Of a DNA stretch of 64,000 nt, positions 25,801 through 37,200 are shown piece after piece (positions within the stretch are counted from its first letter, which is position 1; each line of letters begins with the position of its first letter). The notes below the pieces were generated by a model. It saw only the letters and a program-made list of their open reading frames with translations. It made no database searches and was not told the DNA's origin. This stretch comes from Crotophaga sulcirostris (taxonomy: Eukaryota; Chordata; Aves; Cuculiformes; Crotophagidae). The translations under genes were made by a program, and so were the position numbers. The stretch spans positions 257,495 to 321,494 of the forward strand of contig VYZB01000096.1 of assembly GCA_013397455.1 (NCBI GenBank), given 5' to 3'.

Positions 25801-26128
25801 GATGTGTTTGGGTGCAGTTCTTTCTCAGATGGCCACATTGGGTGTTTGTACTTCTTTTTGGAGAACATCATTTTCAGGAAAGGTGTGTGGTGTGTTTGAA
25901 CTTCAAACTCAGACACAGGAAGAGCTTCACAAGTTTTGTACCTAGATTTCTTACCCTTTTGGTGACCTACTTTGCTGCAGTTGAGAGAGCACTGATCTTG
26001 GGCAGAGAGTCCACCATGTGATCTGCTCGTGTATGCTAGAAAGATCATTACATGACTATTAGCAGAAAAGGCAGGAAATGTAATTTTTCTTGTCCTAACT
26101 CACTGTTTGATGTAAGCGACTGCTCTAT

Positions 26129-26142
26129 AAACAAACAAACAA
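26129..26142. repeat. short (AAAC)n microsatellite
   Basis: About three and a half AAAC units. Confidence 0.7.
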
Positions 26143-28305
26143 GGCTAATGCAAGACCTCTTCTGTAAAAGCTGCTAATGTGATTTGATTTTTGCAGCAAC
26201 TGAGGCTGTACTCATCCTAAATACGATAGTTCCCAACTTTGAAGACTGATAGTTCTATTGAAACAGTAGAGTGCTTTTAAAAAAATTTTTATCTGTCTAC
26301 TCAGACACAAGACTGTGTTCTCCCATATAATCATGAAATGTTTCTCCTTCATGTTTTTTCTGCAAATGGAATTTGAAGGTGGCAACATGATTGTGCCATT
26401 AGCTTCAAATAAGTTGCAACTTGGAGGCAATCTTCTTCTGGGTCTTCCCCCTCCTCAATATTTTTGAGACAAGTAATCCTGATTCCAAGCTTTGATGTTG
26501 AAAAACCTTGGACTGAAGTATACTATTACAGAAGGCTGTAACATCTTGTTTTGTTTTGTCCTCCATCTGTGTTTATATCCATTTTCAGAGAATGCTTCAA
26601 GATCAACTTCTTTCATAGGAATCATTTTTTCTTTTATTCTCTTATTTTTATTTTCAGTGAGGAGAAATGGAATTGGCTTTTATGGATGAGCTCTACCTAT
26701 GAAACCTTGATATATGGTGTACACATCCTCAGCTGAGATCATTATCATAATTTCCTTTTATAGGCAGTAGGAAGAAAGTAACATGCAGAAAGCAGTTGAC
26801 TTAGTCCTCATACCTAGAATTAGTGGATGTCTGTTATCTATACAAGGTTTCCTTTCCTTTTACGTTAAAAGGGTCTCTACAACCATCTTTGGTATGGATG
26901 TTTATGCTGGTAGATATTGAACACTTGACGAGTTTAATTCCTCTTGTTCCGGAAGAAATGGTTTGCAGTTAACTCCTTCCCTGGTATTGACAAGGAACTG
27001 AGGGAGGATATCTGTTTGTCTTAAAGTGGATGCTTGTAAGTGCAAGTCCAAATTTGAATTTGGACTTTACCTTCAGCTGTACCGACGTGTCAGCATGGTA
27101 GTTGATACATGTCTTCTGATGTTCAGAATGCTTGTTTCTAAACCGTGTTTCATATGTCACACAGACCTTATCTGCAGCTTGTAGACCAAAAATGTTAGCA
27201 GAATATTTTGCTGTTTTTCTTCTTTATCTGGATGGTAATGATAATGGATCTGAAGTAATGGTGTGCTTTTTTCTTTAGTTTTCTTGGTGAAGGGCCACTC
27301 CCCCATTTAAGTGCAGAATGTGCAATGAAGTCCACTACTTCCTGACAGAGTTTTGTGTCACTTGATGCTGTTACAGGCTTTAGAACTTGATCATAAGGAA
27401 TGACCTCTTTCTAATGTCATGAATTAGATTCTGGGGGCATCGGGGAGAAAAATACGGAATGACACAAAAAATACATTTCAGTGATGAAACAGGAGGTGAT
27501 GAGGACAAGAGTGAAAATGCTGTAAATATGCTGCAGGAAAAGGCTGAAAACGAGAATATTGAAGAACCTTTTCGGCTTTTGCTGAATGTAGCAGACCAAT
27601 CTGTTGCTTAGTTTTGGGGAGTAGTGTGTATATGAAGAAGAAATATTAACTTACTGACTTCAATGAATTTGTGGTAGACCCTTCTTGTTGATGGTGGACT
27701 ATTTGGTCACAGAAGAATTTATTTCCAAACAGAATGTCCTTTACCTGTCCCTGTCTTCCCAGTTACAAGATAAAAGGCATTGAAAAATTTTGGAATTGCT
27801 TAGTCAACTCTAGGTCATCCAAATACGGAATATAAGGAGAAATATGGAACGTGGGCCTATTTGTAATTTTTTGTATGGATATTGTCTATCTGGATATCTT
27901 ATGTAGAGATTCACTCTAAGTTTTTAAGTAAAAATTTTTCAGAAAATTCATTTTTTTACCAGATTTCTTTTCTGTTCTTAATAATTACACAATATTATGA
28001 GTAGCTATTATTTTGATGGGAGCTCTTGGAATTGCTTTTATTAAATATTGTAAAACTTAGAGATAATAAGATGAAAATATATGATGTTTTGGAGGGAGGT
28101 GAAAAGTTAAATCATCCAACATTTAGTCCCATTTAGTGAGAATTTAAATATAAAGAGAATCAGCTCTTCCAAGGAGAAATTTAACAGTTGCATGGCTCTG
28201 ATGTTTCAAACTAACTGCTTATAGTCTGATATTCCATGACTAAGTTTTTAAATCCTTATGCACCAAAGTGATGATTTTCCTTTCCCCCTTCAATATTTTT
28301 AACAG

Positions 28306-28490
28306 GTCGAAGCGAGCCCAAGTCCCGCTAACAGAATGCATATTTGAGCTTCCTAATTTGACAGTTCAAGCAACTAGAGCTCAAACCCTTCTGCTTCAAA
28401 CTATTTATCAGAGCTGGTGCCATCCTGTTGGAAATGTCAGTCCGGTGGTGGTAAATGAAGCTTTACTGAATGAGGTGTTCCAAACTTCAG
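28306..28490 (+). CDS. VPS13B: VPS13B internal exon 7 of 7 in this window
   Basis: A 185-nt exon. Its first G completes the Trp codon begun at 12275-12276. The acceptor is TTTTTAACAG at 28296-28305 and the donor is TTCAG|GTAAAT at 28491; it leaves in phase 1. It encodes SKRAQVPLTECIFELPNLTV, QATRAQTLLLQTIYQSW and GNVSPVVVNEALLNEVFQTS. FELPNLTVQATRAQTLLLQ is a strong VPS13B match. The ATG ORF at 28268-28561 covers it but starts in the intron and runs past the donor. The next constitutive exon should begin with two bases that complete a Gly or similar codon; I could not find it in the remaining 35.5 kb. A phase-compatible candidate terminal exon lies at 32721. Confidence 0.95.
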
Positions 28491-31207
28491 GTAAATATAT
28501 GATGCTTTTGCTTATGGTACAGAGCACTGCTAGTGAATGTGCATACTACTATATCCTTTAAATCCTGGTTTTTACTTACAGTAGTTAACAGACAGAATGT
28601 TTTTTGTGTGTATGTGGGTATTTACAGCTTATGCTTAAAATCCAGGATGTAAGTTAAGCCACCAAGTTCACTCCTTGGCACCAATTTCTGGATGCATTTA
28701 ATTTTCCTGTACAGGATAATTTTTCCATGCTTCTTTAATCTGAAACATACACCCTTGCTACCTTATATGGTGCAGTGTTGTAACTTAAGATCATTCAGAG
28801 GTGAAGCTGTTGGAGGAAATACAAAATACTGGTTCATTAAGGGCTTTATTAATCAATGACATACGTTGAGTTTTTTTGAAGGGTGCAGATTTTTCTTATC
28901 CATTTCATAAATAAATGTTACTTAACTGTTGTGTAACTGCTGAAGATATAGAAACCTCAGTGATGGTGTTATAAATGATGAAATTGGTTACCTGTTATCC
29001 CTTTGTGTAACACCCATGGATTTTGGGAGTAAGTTAAAGATTTTGACCACCTAACAGAGGAGACCCAGTCTTCAAGCGCATAAAGGTAATTCAGAAGTTA
29101 ACATTTTTTCCTTATATTTCTATGCAGTCTAGAAAAACTTTGACCCACAGTTTTTTAGGCCCTTTATTATTTTTCTCTTGTGAATAAACACCTAACAAAA
29201 ATACTTGATCTTTTGGAATCTCCATCATCGCCAATGGTGGAGAATGTGTTAGGAGAGTGATTCGGTTCTAGTAAATTATTACTTGAAGCAGAATAGTGGA
29301 TTAGACTTCCACTGATAGTCTTTATCAGTCCTATATTTTTCAGTCCTGTCTTCCTTTTTCAGTCCTGTTTTTTTTAAAGTTAAAACTGTGTTGATCTGAT
29401 GGTGTGAAAGACAAGTTGCTTTCAGGTGTGTAACTCTTGGAATAACTGCCTTAAGTGTTTGGATTTTCGTTCTTTCCCAAATGTCACTGATTGGCTTAAT
29501 TCCTTGATTCTTGCATTAATTATATGAAGGCAACTTTGAGTTGAAGACTATGAAATGCTTGCTGTCTACCCTTTTGCCCTAATTCTTGGCTTGGTTGTTT
29601 CTGTAAGTCTACTATCTTTTGTTGGAATACCTTTGTGTGAAATTTATTGTTGTGCCTTGTACATGTTACAGTTAAATTACATGGAAGCCGACACTACATA
29701 CAAGGATGATTTTGAATATGTATAAACCTCTAAAAAAACCCTCAACTGACTGTAACTGCACAGGGAATTTAAACTTCCTTGGGAGTCTTTGATTTAGGTT
29801 CCTTCCTGCCATTTCATGCCTCTGTGCTCCTCTGGCCTTGTGCAGGTCAACCTTTGTTGGGCTGATGCCTCCTGTGGTGGGCCTGGGAGTAGCTTGACTG
29901 GGTATTACCTGAGCAGTCCTTCCTGCCATTGTCTCCCTGAGCATCTTTGTTAGTGTACAGATGAGCTTCTGTTGTATAACCTAACATCTCATGGAACTAA
30001 CACCCTTTTTTTCAATGGTAGTGTGTTTTCCATCTTACCACAGCTCATTTTTAGCTTCTACAGAAGTAGTGCAAAACTACTTCAAGAAAACAGCTTTCTG
30101 TCCTTGTGATGGTGTGGATTAATTGTATCTTTGATAAATTTTGTGCAAATAATGGAAATATAAACACATTTGCTTCATTTTCTTTTATAGTTCTTTACCA
30201 TTGTTCCTTCACCTTTTCTTGTTTTTGTGTCTACAAAACTGCAGTGTTCTTGCAGAAAAAACATGATTAAATATCTCCATACCTCCACTTCATCCTATTT
30301 CTCAGAGAATCTTTCTTGAAATTCATTGTGTTTATTCTGCTGCTACAAGAATTATAAACTATCTGTTTCATGAGTATTGTTGCCCAAACTATCTTCTACC
30401 TTTACATTTTCAAACTTCTAAAAGCAATCTTTCGAAGTAATTAGAAATGCAGTAGGACAAACAGCTATGTCTCTACCTAGATTCTTATTTGTATCCCCCT
30501 GTTAAATAAAAAAACCTTGGCCAAGCGTAACGTTATTCTCAAAAAAAGAGAGGGCTTATGCAGTTTCGCTTCCTATTTTTTATAGTCTGCTGTTATCCAG
30601 AGATTTCCAGCAAATCTGCCTGCCTGCAGTCTGGATCACCGTATTTTACACATTCTTGATAAACAGTACAAGGCTCTGCTTTTTTTGTCCTTTGAACAAA
30701 TTATGCTCTCCTAAAGAAATGCTCTGGTTATGCATTACTCTTCCAGATCTTTTCTGCCAATTTTTAAAATATACTGAAACTTCCAGTTTTTCTTCCATAG
30801 TTTACTACTTGCACATAGATAGTCTCAAATGTGTTTGCCTAGACTACATCTTTCTCAGCTGCTCGTGTGTCTGTATTTCCACTTTTCGTGTGGTGATCGA
30901 AGAGAGTTATCGGACTGAAACTGTTATTGCTGAGTTCCTTAATGTCTTTATTGAGTCTTTGTGCCAGGTGCTTTTTGTGAGTAATGTGCCTCTGTAACAT
31001 ATTGATTCATTGTTATTTGAGCTCAGAAGTGATACCACAAACCTCTATCTTCTCAGCATAGATCTCTTTCTCAGCAGGAATTATGGCCCCTGGTTGTATG
31101 TTTCTTTTTTTTTTCAACATTACCATCTCTTCCAGTTTTATAACAGTATCACAAACTGTGCCTAAAATAAAGGCTAAGACAAGCTGTAGGGAAGTAACGC
31201 ATGCATT

Positions 31208-31385
31208 AAGGGGAAAAAAAAGAAAGAATATAAGAAAAAAGGCAAAAGAGGATCAGCTAATAAAAAGGGAAGAAAGATGCAGTGGAAGACAAAGCAAGGA
31301 GAAACAGGTAGAAAGAGTTAAAGTAGAAAAGCAGTAGAAGTTAAGAAAACCAACATTTAAGAGGAACTTGCAGGAAGAGGAGAGG
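31208..31385. repeat. purine-rich (GA/A) low-complexity tract
   Basis: Mostly A and G over roughly 175 bases, with runs such as GGGGAAAAAAAAGAAAG. It creates a Lys/Arg/Glu-rich artefact in the ORF at 31083-31337. Confidence 0.65.
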
Positions 31386-31768
31386 ACATCTGAGAACAAC
31401 GTATGACTGTGGGCCCTTTGATACGATGTGGAGAGTCTCAAGGTATGAAGGCCTGTTTGGGAACTTGTGAGCTGGTTGACTGCTGAAAGACTTTTTCTGG
31501 ATGTAGTTTAAAAAGGGAACTCTGCACTAAATTTTCATGAATGTAAGAACAGAATTTATAAGTAGTATCTGGGATTCTGTCCTGTGGTTTCATCTGGAGC
31601 GGGAATGTTTTCCTGCTTCGAAACTTCTTTCAAAACTAATTTAGGCTGAAGGTGCTGTAGGGATTCAGAACAAACACTCAGACTTTTTCCTGTAGGAATT
31701 CTTCTTGGGAATAGATTAATGGAATACCAGGAAGGGAGGATCACTTCAAGTTTAACACTCTTACGTCC

Positions 31769-31786
31769 CCTACCTACCTACCTACC
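31769..31786. repeat. (CCTA)n microsatellite
   Basis: Four and a half perfect CCTA units, followed by a CT-rich stretch to about 31805. Confidence 0.85.
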
Positions 31787-32720
31787 TTCCTCCCCCTCCT
31801 CTCCAGAAACATTTTTCTACTAGGAGAAAAACTTTCCTCCAGTATTTCTTAGTTCATTGGTTATTAGACTTGCTATCTTTGTCAGATAGACTGAGTTTTT
31901 TTGATTAAACTGTCCAAAGGCAAGTTGTCTGAAAAATAAGTCTCAAAGTCTCAAAAACAAGTTCTGTGTCATTGGTTTCTAACAGAATTTAAGAATGAAA
32001 TGCACATACTACTTGATATTTGTATTTGTCGTATGAATTAATAAAGGCTGCTATCTTAAAAGTTTGAGTAATAAGATTTGTACAGTACTGTGGCTAGCTG
32101 ATCGAGCTCTGAACTTGTGGAGGACAGGTAAAATGAGTATTTCAAGAAGATATGTTTTTCACACTGGATATTTATTGTAAATATATTTAAATATTATGTC
32201 ACCCTTAGCTTGAGACTATTTGATTCTACTAAGAGCAGAAAAAAAGAAAAGCACCAAACTCCCTTCATTGCAGCGTTACCTTAGCAGTCCTGTAATTCAT
32301 AGTTTTAAAAGCCTACTCAGCAAAGATATCTTTCAAATACCAACTGGTGTTTTTAGGATTCAAAGAAGCCAAGACAGTAAAAAAAAAAGTGATAAATACA
32401 AGCAATGAAACTTATTACTTGAATTCATAGACTTGGCCATTAAAAAGTACAGGTGAGATTCATACTGCCTAAAATAGTTGTGCAAGAACAAAAAGAAAAT
32501 CTGAGATAGTAGAATGGAATACAAAGTAACAAAACACAAAAGTGGAGAAATAAAACAGCTGCAAACACCTGTTTGTGTTTTTTCATGGGTAAAGAAAAAA
32601 CATTATGAACTTATTGGTAATGCATTACATCTACAAAACAGAAAAAAAGAACAAAAACCATCTTCAACCCACACATAGCTCTTCGGAGATGTATACTCAT
32701 GTTTTGGTTTTATTTTATAG

Positions 32721-32845
32721 TCCTTTTGGTATACAAGCGTAACAGTACATGTCAAATAATGTTACTTCTTATGCTTTCGCATGCTTGTGAAAATCCCAAT
32801 TTTGCATTTCATCCACTAAAAATGTGGAAACAAACATGGATCTGA
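32721..32845 (+). CDS. VPS13B: candidate alternative terminal exon of VPS13B (short isoform)
   Basis: Seen: the acceptor-like sequence TTTTATTTTATAG ends at 32720. Reading on in phase 1, as required by the 28490 donor, gives one split Val codon plus 40 codons and then TGA at 32843-32845. The peptide includes LLVYKRNSTCQIMLLLML, SHACENPNFAFHP and LKMWKQTW. Its composition (Cys, Trp, varied residues) looks more protein-like than the surrounding low-complexity AT-rich DNA. Known: short human VPS13B isoforms that end in alternative exons have been reported; I recall one of roughly 1430 residues but cannot verify that its tail matches. Inference: splicing 28490 to 32721 would give a protein ending here, without the last ~60% of VPS13B. 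Alternatives are an unused cryptic exon or chance; a 41-codon open run in a fixed frame is uncommon but not rare in 35 kb. Confidence 0.45.
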
Positions 32846-33314
32846 AGTGCATCACGCTTTCTGCATTTCATGAAGTATATGTATGATGTTAATGTAATTC
32901 TTGCACAATTATTAAATTTTTTTTTACAAAAACAAGATTTCAAAATACCAAAATTTTTGAAAAATAGTGCCAGTTGAGATATTTCCAATTTAGAGCATAA
33001 CCAGTCTCATGAAGTTAATTTCATGTTTACTTTCTCATTATTTGTTAGTAGGTACCTGAAGCACTCTGTTTCTAACCACTTCAGCTTGCCAAAAAAACAT
33101 ATACACAGTAACACATGGCTTTAGTTTACTCTGGAAAACTGGAACTTGCTACCACTTTTTCCTTGTCCTGTTCAGGTAGTTCATTATTTTGTTGACAGTT
33201 CGGTTCCATTAATCTGGTATTTTTGGGAAAATTGCTTGCAGACCTTACATTTCTCTATTGGAGGTGATCAAATAGGCATTTGAATCCCTCATGTAAATGA
33301 TGCCTTAAAGTTAA

Positions 33315-33398
33315 AATAAAATCTACTTTCCAGAAAGTAACTGTAAAACTATTTTATGCAAGATTTCATGTGGGATACCTTAATGGTTGAATAATAAA
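33315..33398 (+). promoter_or_regulatory. possible polyadenylation signals for the short VPS13B isoform
   Basis: AATAAA occurs at 33315-33320 and again at 33393-33398, about 470-550 bases after the TGA at 32843. A variant ATTAAA is at 32911-32916. If the candidate terminal exon is used, its 3' UTR could end after one of these. AATAAA is common in AT-rich DNA, so the motif alone proves nothing. Confidence 0.2.
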
Positions 33399-34626
33399 TT
33401 TTACCTCATAAAATTGAAATTCAATAATACAGTAGCTTTCTCAGCGCAGTAGCATCTGGTTGAATCTCATGAGAGCCAATATTTTCCAACTCATTAGGAT
33501 CATGTCGTTCTGTATGTCGTCAACATTGACTTAGCCAAGCTACCTTTACTTACATAACCGCCAAACTATTAAATAGGTCTCTTGTGGAGTGAAGTCAAAT
33601 ATTCCTCTTATTTTGCCTTTGCCTTGGAAGAAGAGAAGAAAATGTGCGTACTGTAACATTTAAACATCTGGTCTAAACCACATCAGGGTAACAGTGAGGA
33701 AAGTAACAGGATTCAGTATTCTTCCCAGGTGTACTTATAAAAAAGGACTGTGGAGCTGCTGCATAGTTCTTTTAACCACTTAGGAAAAAGACTGAAAATG
33801 GTAACTTGCCTTTCTAATACCCCTGTTTTTAAAACTACATTTTTCCTCTTACCTGCTCCCCTGCCATCAAACCCCAAAACAGAAAACCCAGCAGAAGTTT
33901 AATGATAATGTATGTTGTTGAGCTCTAATCACTTCCTTGCGCCGTACTGGCATTTAATCTCCATTTCTTCCACATAGTGTGGCCTATATTGGCATTTGTT
34001 TTGAGGAGTATGACTTGTATTTTGATTTTGAACAGAAAGTTTTTAAGATTGTATGCTCTAATGTACTTGCTTTGGAGTGACAGAACACAGCTGTATGAAT
34101 CCTATGCCACGGTTTACTGTCTTGCAAGGGTGATTGTACCTGCATGTCTCATACTTCATGTAGGCTTCTGAATGCAATGTGTAAATATTATTTTTATGCA
34201 GTGTACATTTCGGTGAAAGTCTGGTAGATTATCAGATCTAGTTTAAGATGCAAACAAAATCAATCAACTTATGTACCACTTGTTTATCTTAATGATTTCA
34301 TCTTAATATAGAATCATAGAATGGTTTGGGTTTGAAGGGACCCAAAAGATCATTCAGTTCCAACCCCCCTGCTATGGGCAGAGACACCTCCTGCCAGCCC
34401 AGGCTGCTCAAGACTTCATCCAACGTGGCCTTGAACAATTCCAGGGAGAGGGCATCCACAACCTCCTTGAGCAACCTGTTCCAGTGCCTCACCACCCTTA
34501 TTGTGAAGAATTACCTCCTAATCTCCAATATTCATCTCCCCCCTTCCAGTTTAAAGCCATTTCCCCTTGTCCTATCGCTACAAGCCCTTGTAAAAGGTCC
34601 CTCCCCAGCTTTCTTGTAGGCCCCCT

Positions 34627-34926
34627 TCACGTACAGAGCCTTCTCTGCTCCATGCTGAACGAGCCCAACTCTCTCAGCCTGTCCTCATAGCAGAGGTGCT
34701 CCAACCCTTTGATCATCTTTATAGGCCTCCTCTGGACCTTTTCCAATAGTTCCATAGCTGCCTTGTGTTGGGGATTCCGGAACTGGACACAGTGCTCCAG
34801 GTAGGGTCTCACAAGAGCGGAATAGAGGGGGAGGATCACCTCCCTTGACCTGCTGGCCACGCTTCTTTTGATGCAACCCAGGACATGGTTGTTATTCTGG
34901 GCTGTGAGCTCAAATTGCCAGCTCAC
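34627..34926 (-). pseudogene. CR1 ORF2 C-terminal segment
   Basis: A 99-codon open segment with the CR1 thumb/C-terminal signature: LGCIKRSVASRSREVILPLY, SALVRPYLEHCVQF, LEKVQRRPIKMIKGLEHL, ending in RLRELGSFSMEQRRL. The 3' UTR and octamer tail follow toward 34308. Confidence 0.85.
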
Positions 34927-34935
34927 ATCAAGGTT

Positions 34936-35385
34936 CTAATCAATCAGCGTCCTCAAATCCTTCTCCACAGGGATGCTCAGTCGCATTATCCCCCATTCTG
35001 TATTGATGCTGGGGGTTGCTCTGACCCAGATGTAGGGTACAAGACCTTGTACTTGATTTTGTTGAACCTCATGATGTTTCACACAAGCCCACTTCTCCAG
35101 TTTGTCCAGGTCTCTCTGGATGACATCCCATGCTTCTGGTGTGACCACTGCCCCACTCAGCTTGGTGTCACCTGCAGACTTGCTGAGTGTGCTCTCAATC
35201 CTGCTGTCAATGCCATTAATGGAAATATTAAACAGCACTGGTACTAGTATGAACCCCCGAGGGACACCACTTGTCACGGGTCTCCATCTGAACATCGAGC
35301 CATTGACCATTACTCTCTGAATGTGACCATCCAACCAGTTCCTTATCAACCAAACAGTCCACCCATCAAATCCATATCTGGCCAA
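34936..35385 (-). pseudogene. CR1 ORF2 reverse transcriptase core, catalytic Asp replaced
   Basis: A 149-codon open segment. It holds NWLDGHIQRVMVNG, then SGVPRGFILVPVLFN (family SGVPQGS-LGPVLFN), then STLSKSAGDTKLSG (family SKFADDTKLSG). Gly at residue 72 replaces the first of the two catalytic Asp residues, so this copy cannot code for an active enzyme even apart from its frameshifts. Confidence 0.88.
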
Positions 35386-35549
35386 TTGAGAAGGATGTTT
35401 TGGGGGACTGTATCAAAGGCTTTACAGAATTCCACAGATCACATCCGTTGCTTTTCCAGTGTCTACTGATGTGGTCACTCCGTTGTAGAAAGCCACTAGG
35501 TTGGTCATACAGGACTTGCCCTTGGAGAAGCCACATTGGCTGTCTTGAA

Positions 35550-36155
35550 TCACCTCCCTATCCTCCATATGCTTTTGCATGGCTTTTCAGAGGATCTGTT
35601 CCATGATCTTCCCGGGCACAGAGGTGAGGCTGAGAGGTCGATGGTTTCCAGGGTCCTCCTTTCTACCCTTTTCAAAGTGGGCACAATGTTGCCCTTCCTC
35701 CAGTCACAAGGAACTTCCCCTGACTGCCATGACTTTTCAGATATTATGGAGAGTGGCTTGGCAACCACGTCAGCCAGTTCCCTCGGGATTCTGGCATGCA
35801 TCTCATCAGGTCCCATAGACTTGTATAAAGTGAGGTTCCTCAGGTGGAGAGAAATCTGATCTTCCTCTACACTGGGCGGGACTCTGTCCCCCTGATCTCC
35901 ATCCTGTTGTACCTTCACCGTGGAGGGGTGAGGAGAGCAGTTGCCAGTGAAGACTGAGGCAAAAATATTGAGTACCTCAACGTTCTCATCTGTCGATATG
36001 AGGTCACCGTTTTTGTTCATCAGTGGGGGTATGCTTTCTTTAACCTTCCTTTTCTGGTTGATGTACCTATAGAAGCCTTTCTTGTTATTCTTTGCTTCCC
36101 TTGCCAAGTTCAGCTCCACCTGTGCCTTGTCCTTCCTGACCCCATCCCTACACAA
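35550..36155 (-). pseudogene. CR1 ORF2, region between endonuclease and reverse transcriptase
   Basis: A 201-codon open segment with CR1-typical text: NNKKGFYRYINQKRK, then MNKNGDLISTDENVEVLNIF, and later MGPDEMHARIPRELADVV and CDWRKGNIVP. The LYKSMGPDEMHARIPRELA block is the usual lead into the reverse-transcriptase palm. It ends at 35550 with a stop and a frame change relative to the next CR1 segment. Confidence 0.85.
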
Positions 36156-36490
36156 ACAGGCAGCATCCCTCTACTCTTCTCAGGTTACCTGTCCCTGCTT
36201 GCACTGCCTGTACAGTTCCCTCTTGTTTTTCAGTTTGATCTGCTGGTCTCGTCTCAGCCATGCTTGTCTCTTCCCTTCCCTGCCCGATTTCCCATATCTG
36301 GGGACTGAGCGTTCTTGCGCTCTGTGGAAAGCATCTTTAAATATTTGTCAGCTCTGAGCTGCTCCCTTATCCATGAGAACTGTTTCCCAGGGGGTCCTAC
36401 TAACTCCCTGAAGAGCTGGAAGTGGGCTTTCCTAAAATTTAGGGTTCTTAGTACACTTCGTGCCTGTCCAATATCCCTCAGGACCTTGAG

Positions 36491-37200
36491 CTAAACCAGT
36501 GCTTGATCCTTACAGCCCAGGCTGCCTCCGATCTTGACATCACTGATGAGCTCACTTGCGTTGGTGACCATCAGGACCAGTATTGCATCCTCTTGGGTAT
36601 GGGTGTCTGTAGTCTGGGTTAAAAAATGATCATCTGTGCACTCTAAGTCTCCTGGATTGCCTACAGCTTGCTGTGCTGCTTTTCCAGTAGATGTCAGGGT
36701 GGTTGAAGTCCCCCAATAGGACAAGAGCTTGTGAGCGTGAAGTCTTCTGTACTTGGAGGAAGAAAGCTTCATCAGCAGGTTCCCCTTTATCAGGTGGCCT
36801 GTAGTAGGCACCAACCACAAGGTTCCTTTTTGTTGACTTGATCTTTTATTCTCACCCCTAAGCTTTGGACTTGTTCATGGCTGTTCTTCAGGGACAGCTC
36901 CTCACCCTCAATCAATTTCCTTGTATAGAGGGCAATGCCTCTGCCCCTCCTTCCTGACCTGTCTCTTCTGAACAGCCTGTAGACATTGATAGCTGCACTC
37001 CAGTCATGGGCTTCATCCCACCGAGTTTCTGTAACTGTGACCAGATCATAGCTTTCTAGCAGCGTGATAGTTTCCTACTGCTGTTTGTTGCCTAAGCTGT
37101 GTGTGTTTGTGTAGAGGCACTTGAGCTGGGCAGTTGGCCATATCACCTTCTTAGTGGAACACCCCTTATTTTCCTTAAGGTGTTCATGGAGGTTTCCTTG
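36491..37200 (-). pseudogene. CR1 ORF2 endonuclease domain, degenerate
   Basis: Minus-strand translation, in more than one frame, gives typical CR1 endonuclease text: LKCLYTN near the start, then TVTETRWDEAHDW, RGRGIALYTRKLI, VGAYYRPPDKGEP and LLGDFNHPDIYW. The last includes the conserved GDFN motif of this nuclease family. The YYRPPD and GDFN blocks are read in the frame of 36630-36818. The overlapping 36491-36820 ORF is in another frame, so at least one frameshift is implied downstream. Not expected to be functional. Confidence 0.75.

Larger units (their letters stand above)
12277..28305 (+). other. VPS13B: VPS13B intron, 16029 bp
   Basis: GT at 12277 and AG at 28304-28305; phase 2, splitting a Trp codon. 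The flanking protein sequence (KYW|SKRAQ) is contiguous in the remembered VPS13B, so no constitutive exon should lie between. I recognised no CR1 or LTR copy, which is unusual for 16 kb here. Contents worth naming: a CpG cluster with a hairpin (13343-13463), a TGCTTG-rich degenerate repeat (13705-13905), a TA palindrome (22838-22853), an (AAAC)n run (26129-26142) and a stretch of coding-like open segments (26270-27611). Confidence 0.8.
28491..34307 (+). other. VPS13B: start of the last VPS13B intron, up to the large CR1
   Basis: The intron begins at the GT at 28491. Apart from the candidate terminal exon (32721-32845), the sequence is AT-rich. It holds a GC-richer patch at about 29745-29945, a purine-rich tract (31208-31385) and a (CCTA)n run. 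ORFs at 28268-28561 (past 28490), 30656-30997 and 33977-34171 show no family resemblance. Confidence 0.7.

Noticed and set aside
25740..26048. 102-codon minus ORF rich in Lys/Ser/His
   Set aside because: The opposite strand is also open in the same place; no family recognised, so treated as chance or decayed sequence.
34885..36357. Several + strand ORFs of 70-120 codons (for example 34885-35247 and 35536-35859)
   Set aside because: They are antisense shadows of the CR1 ORF2 on the minus strand.
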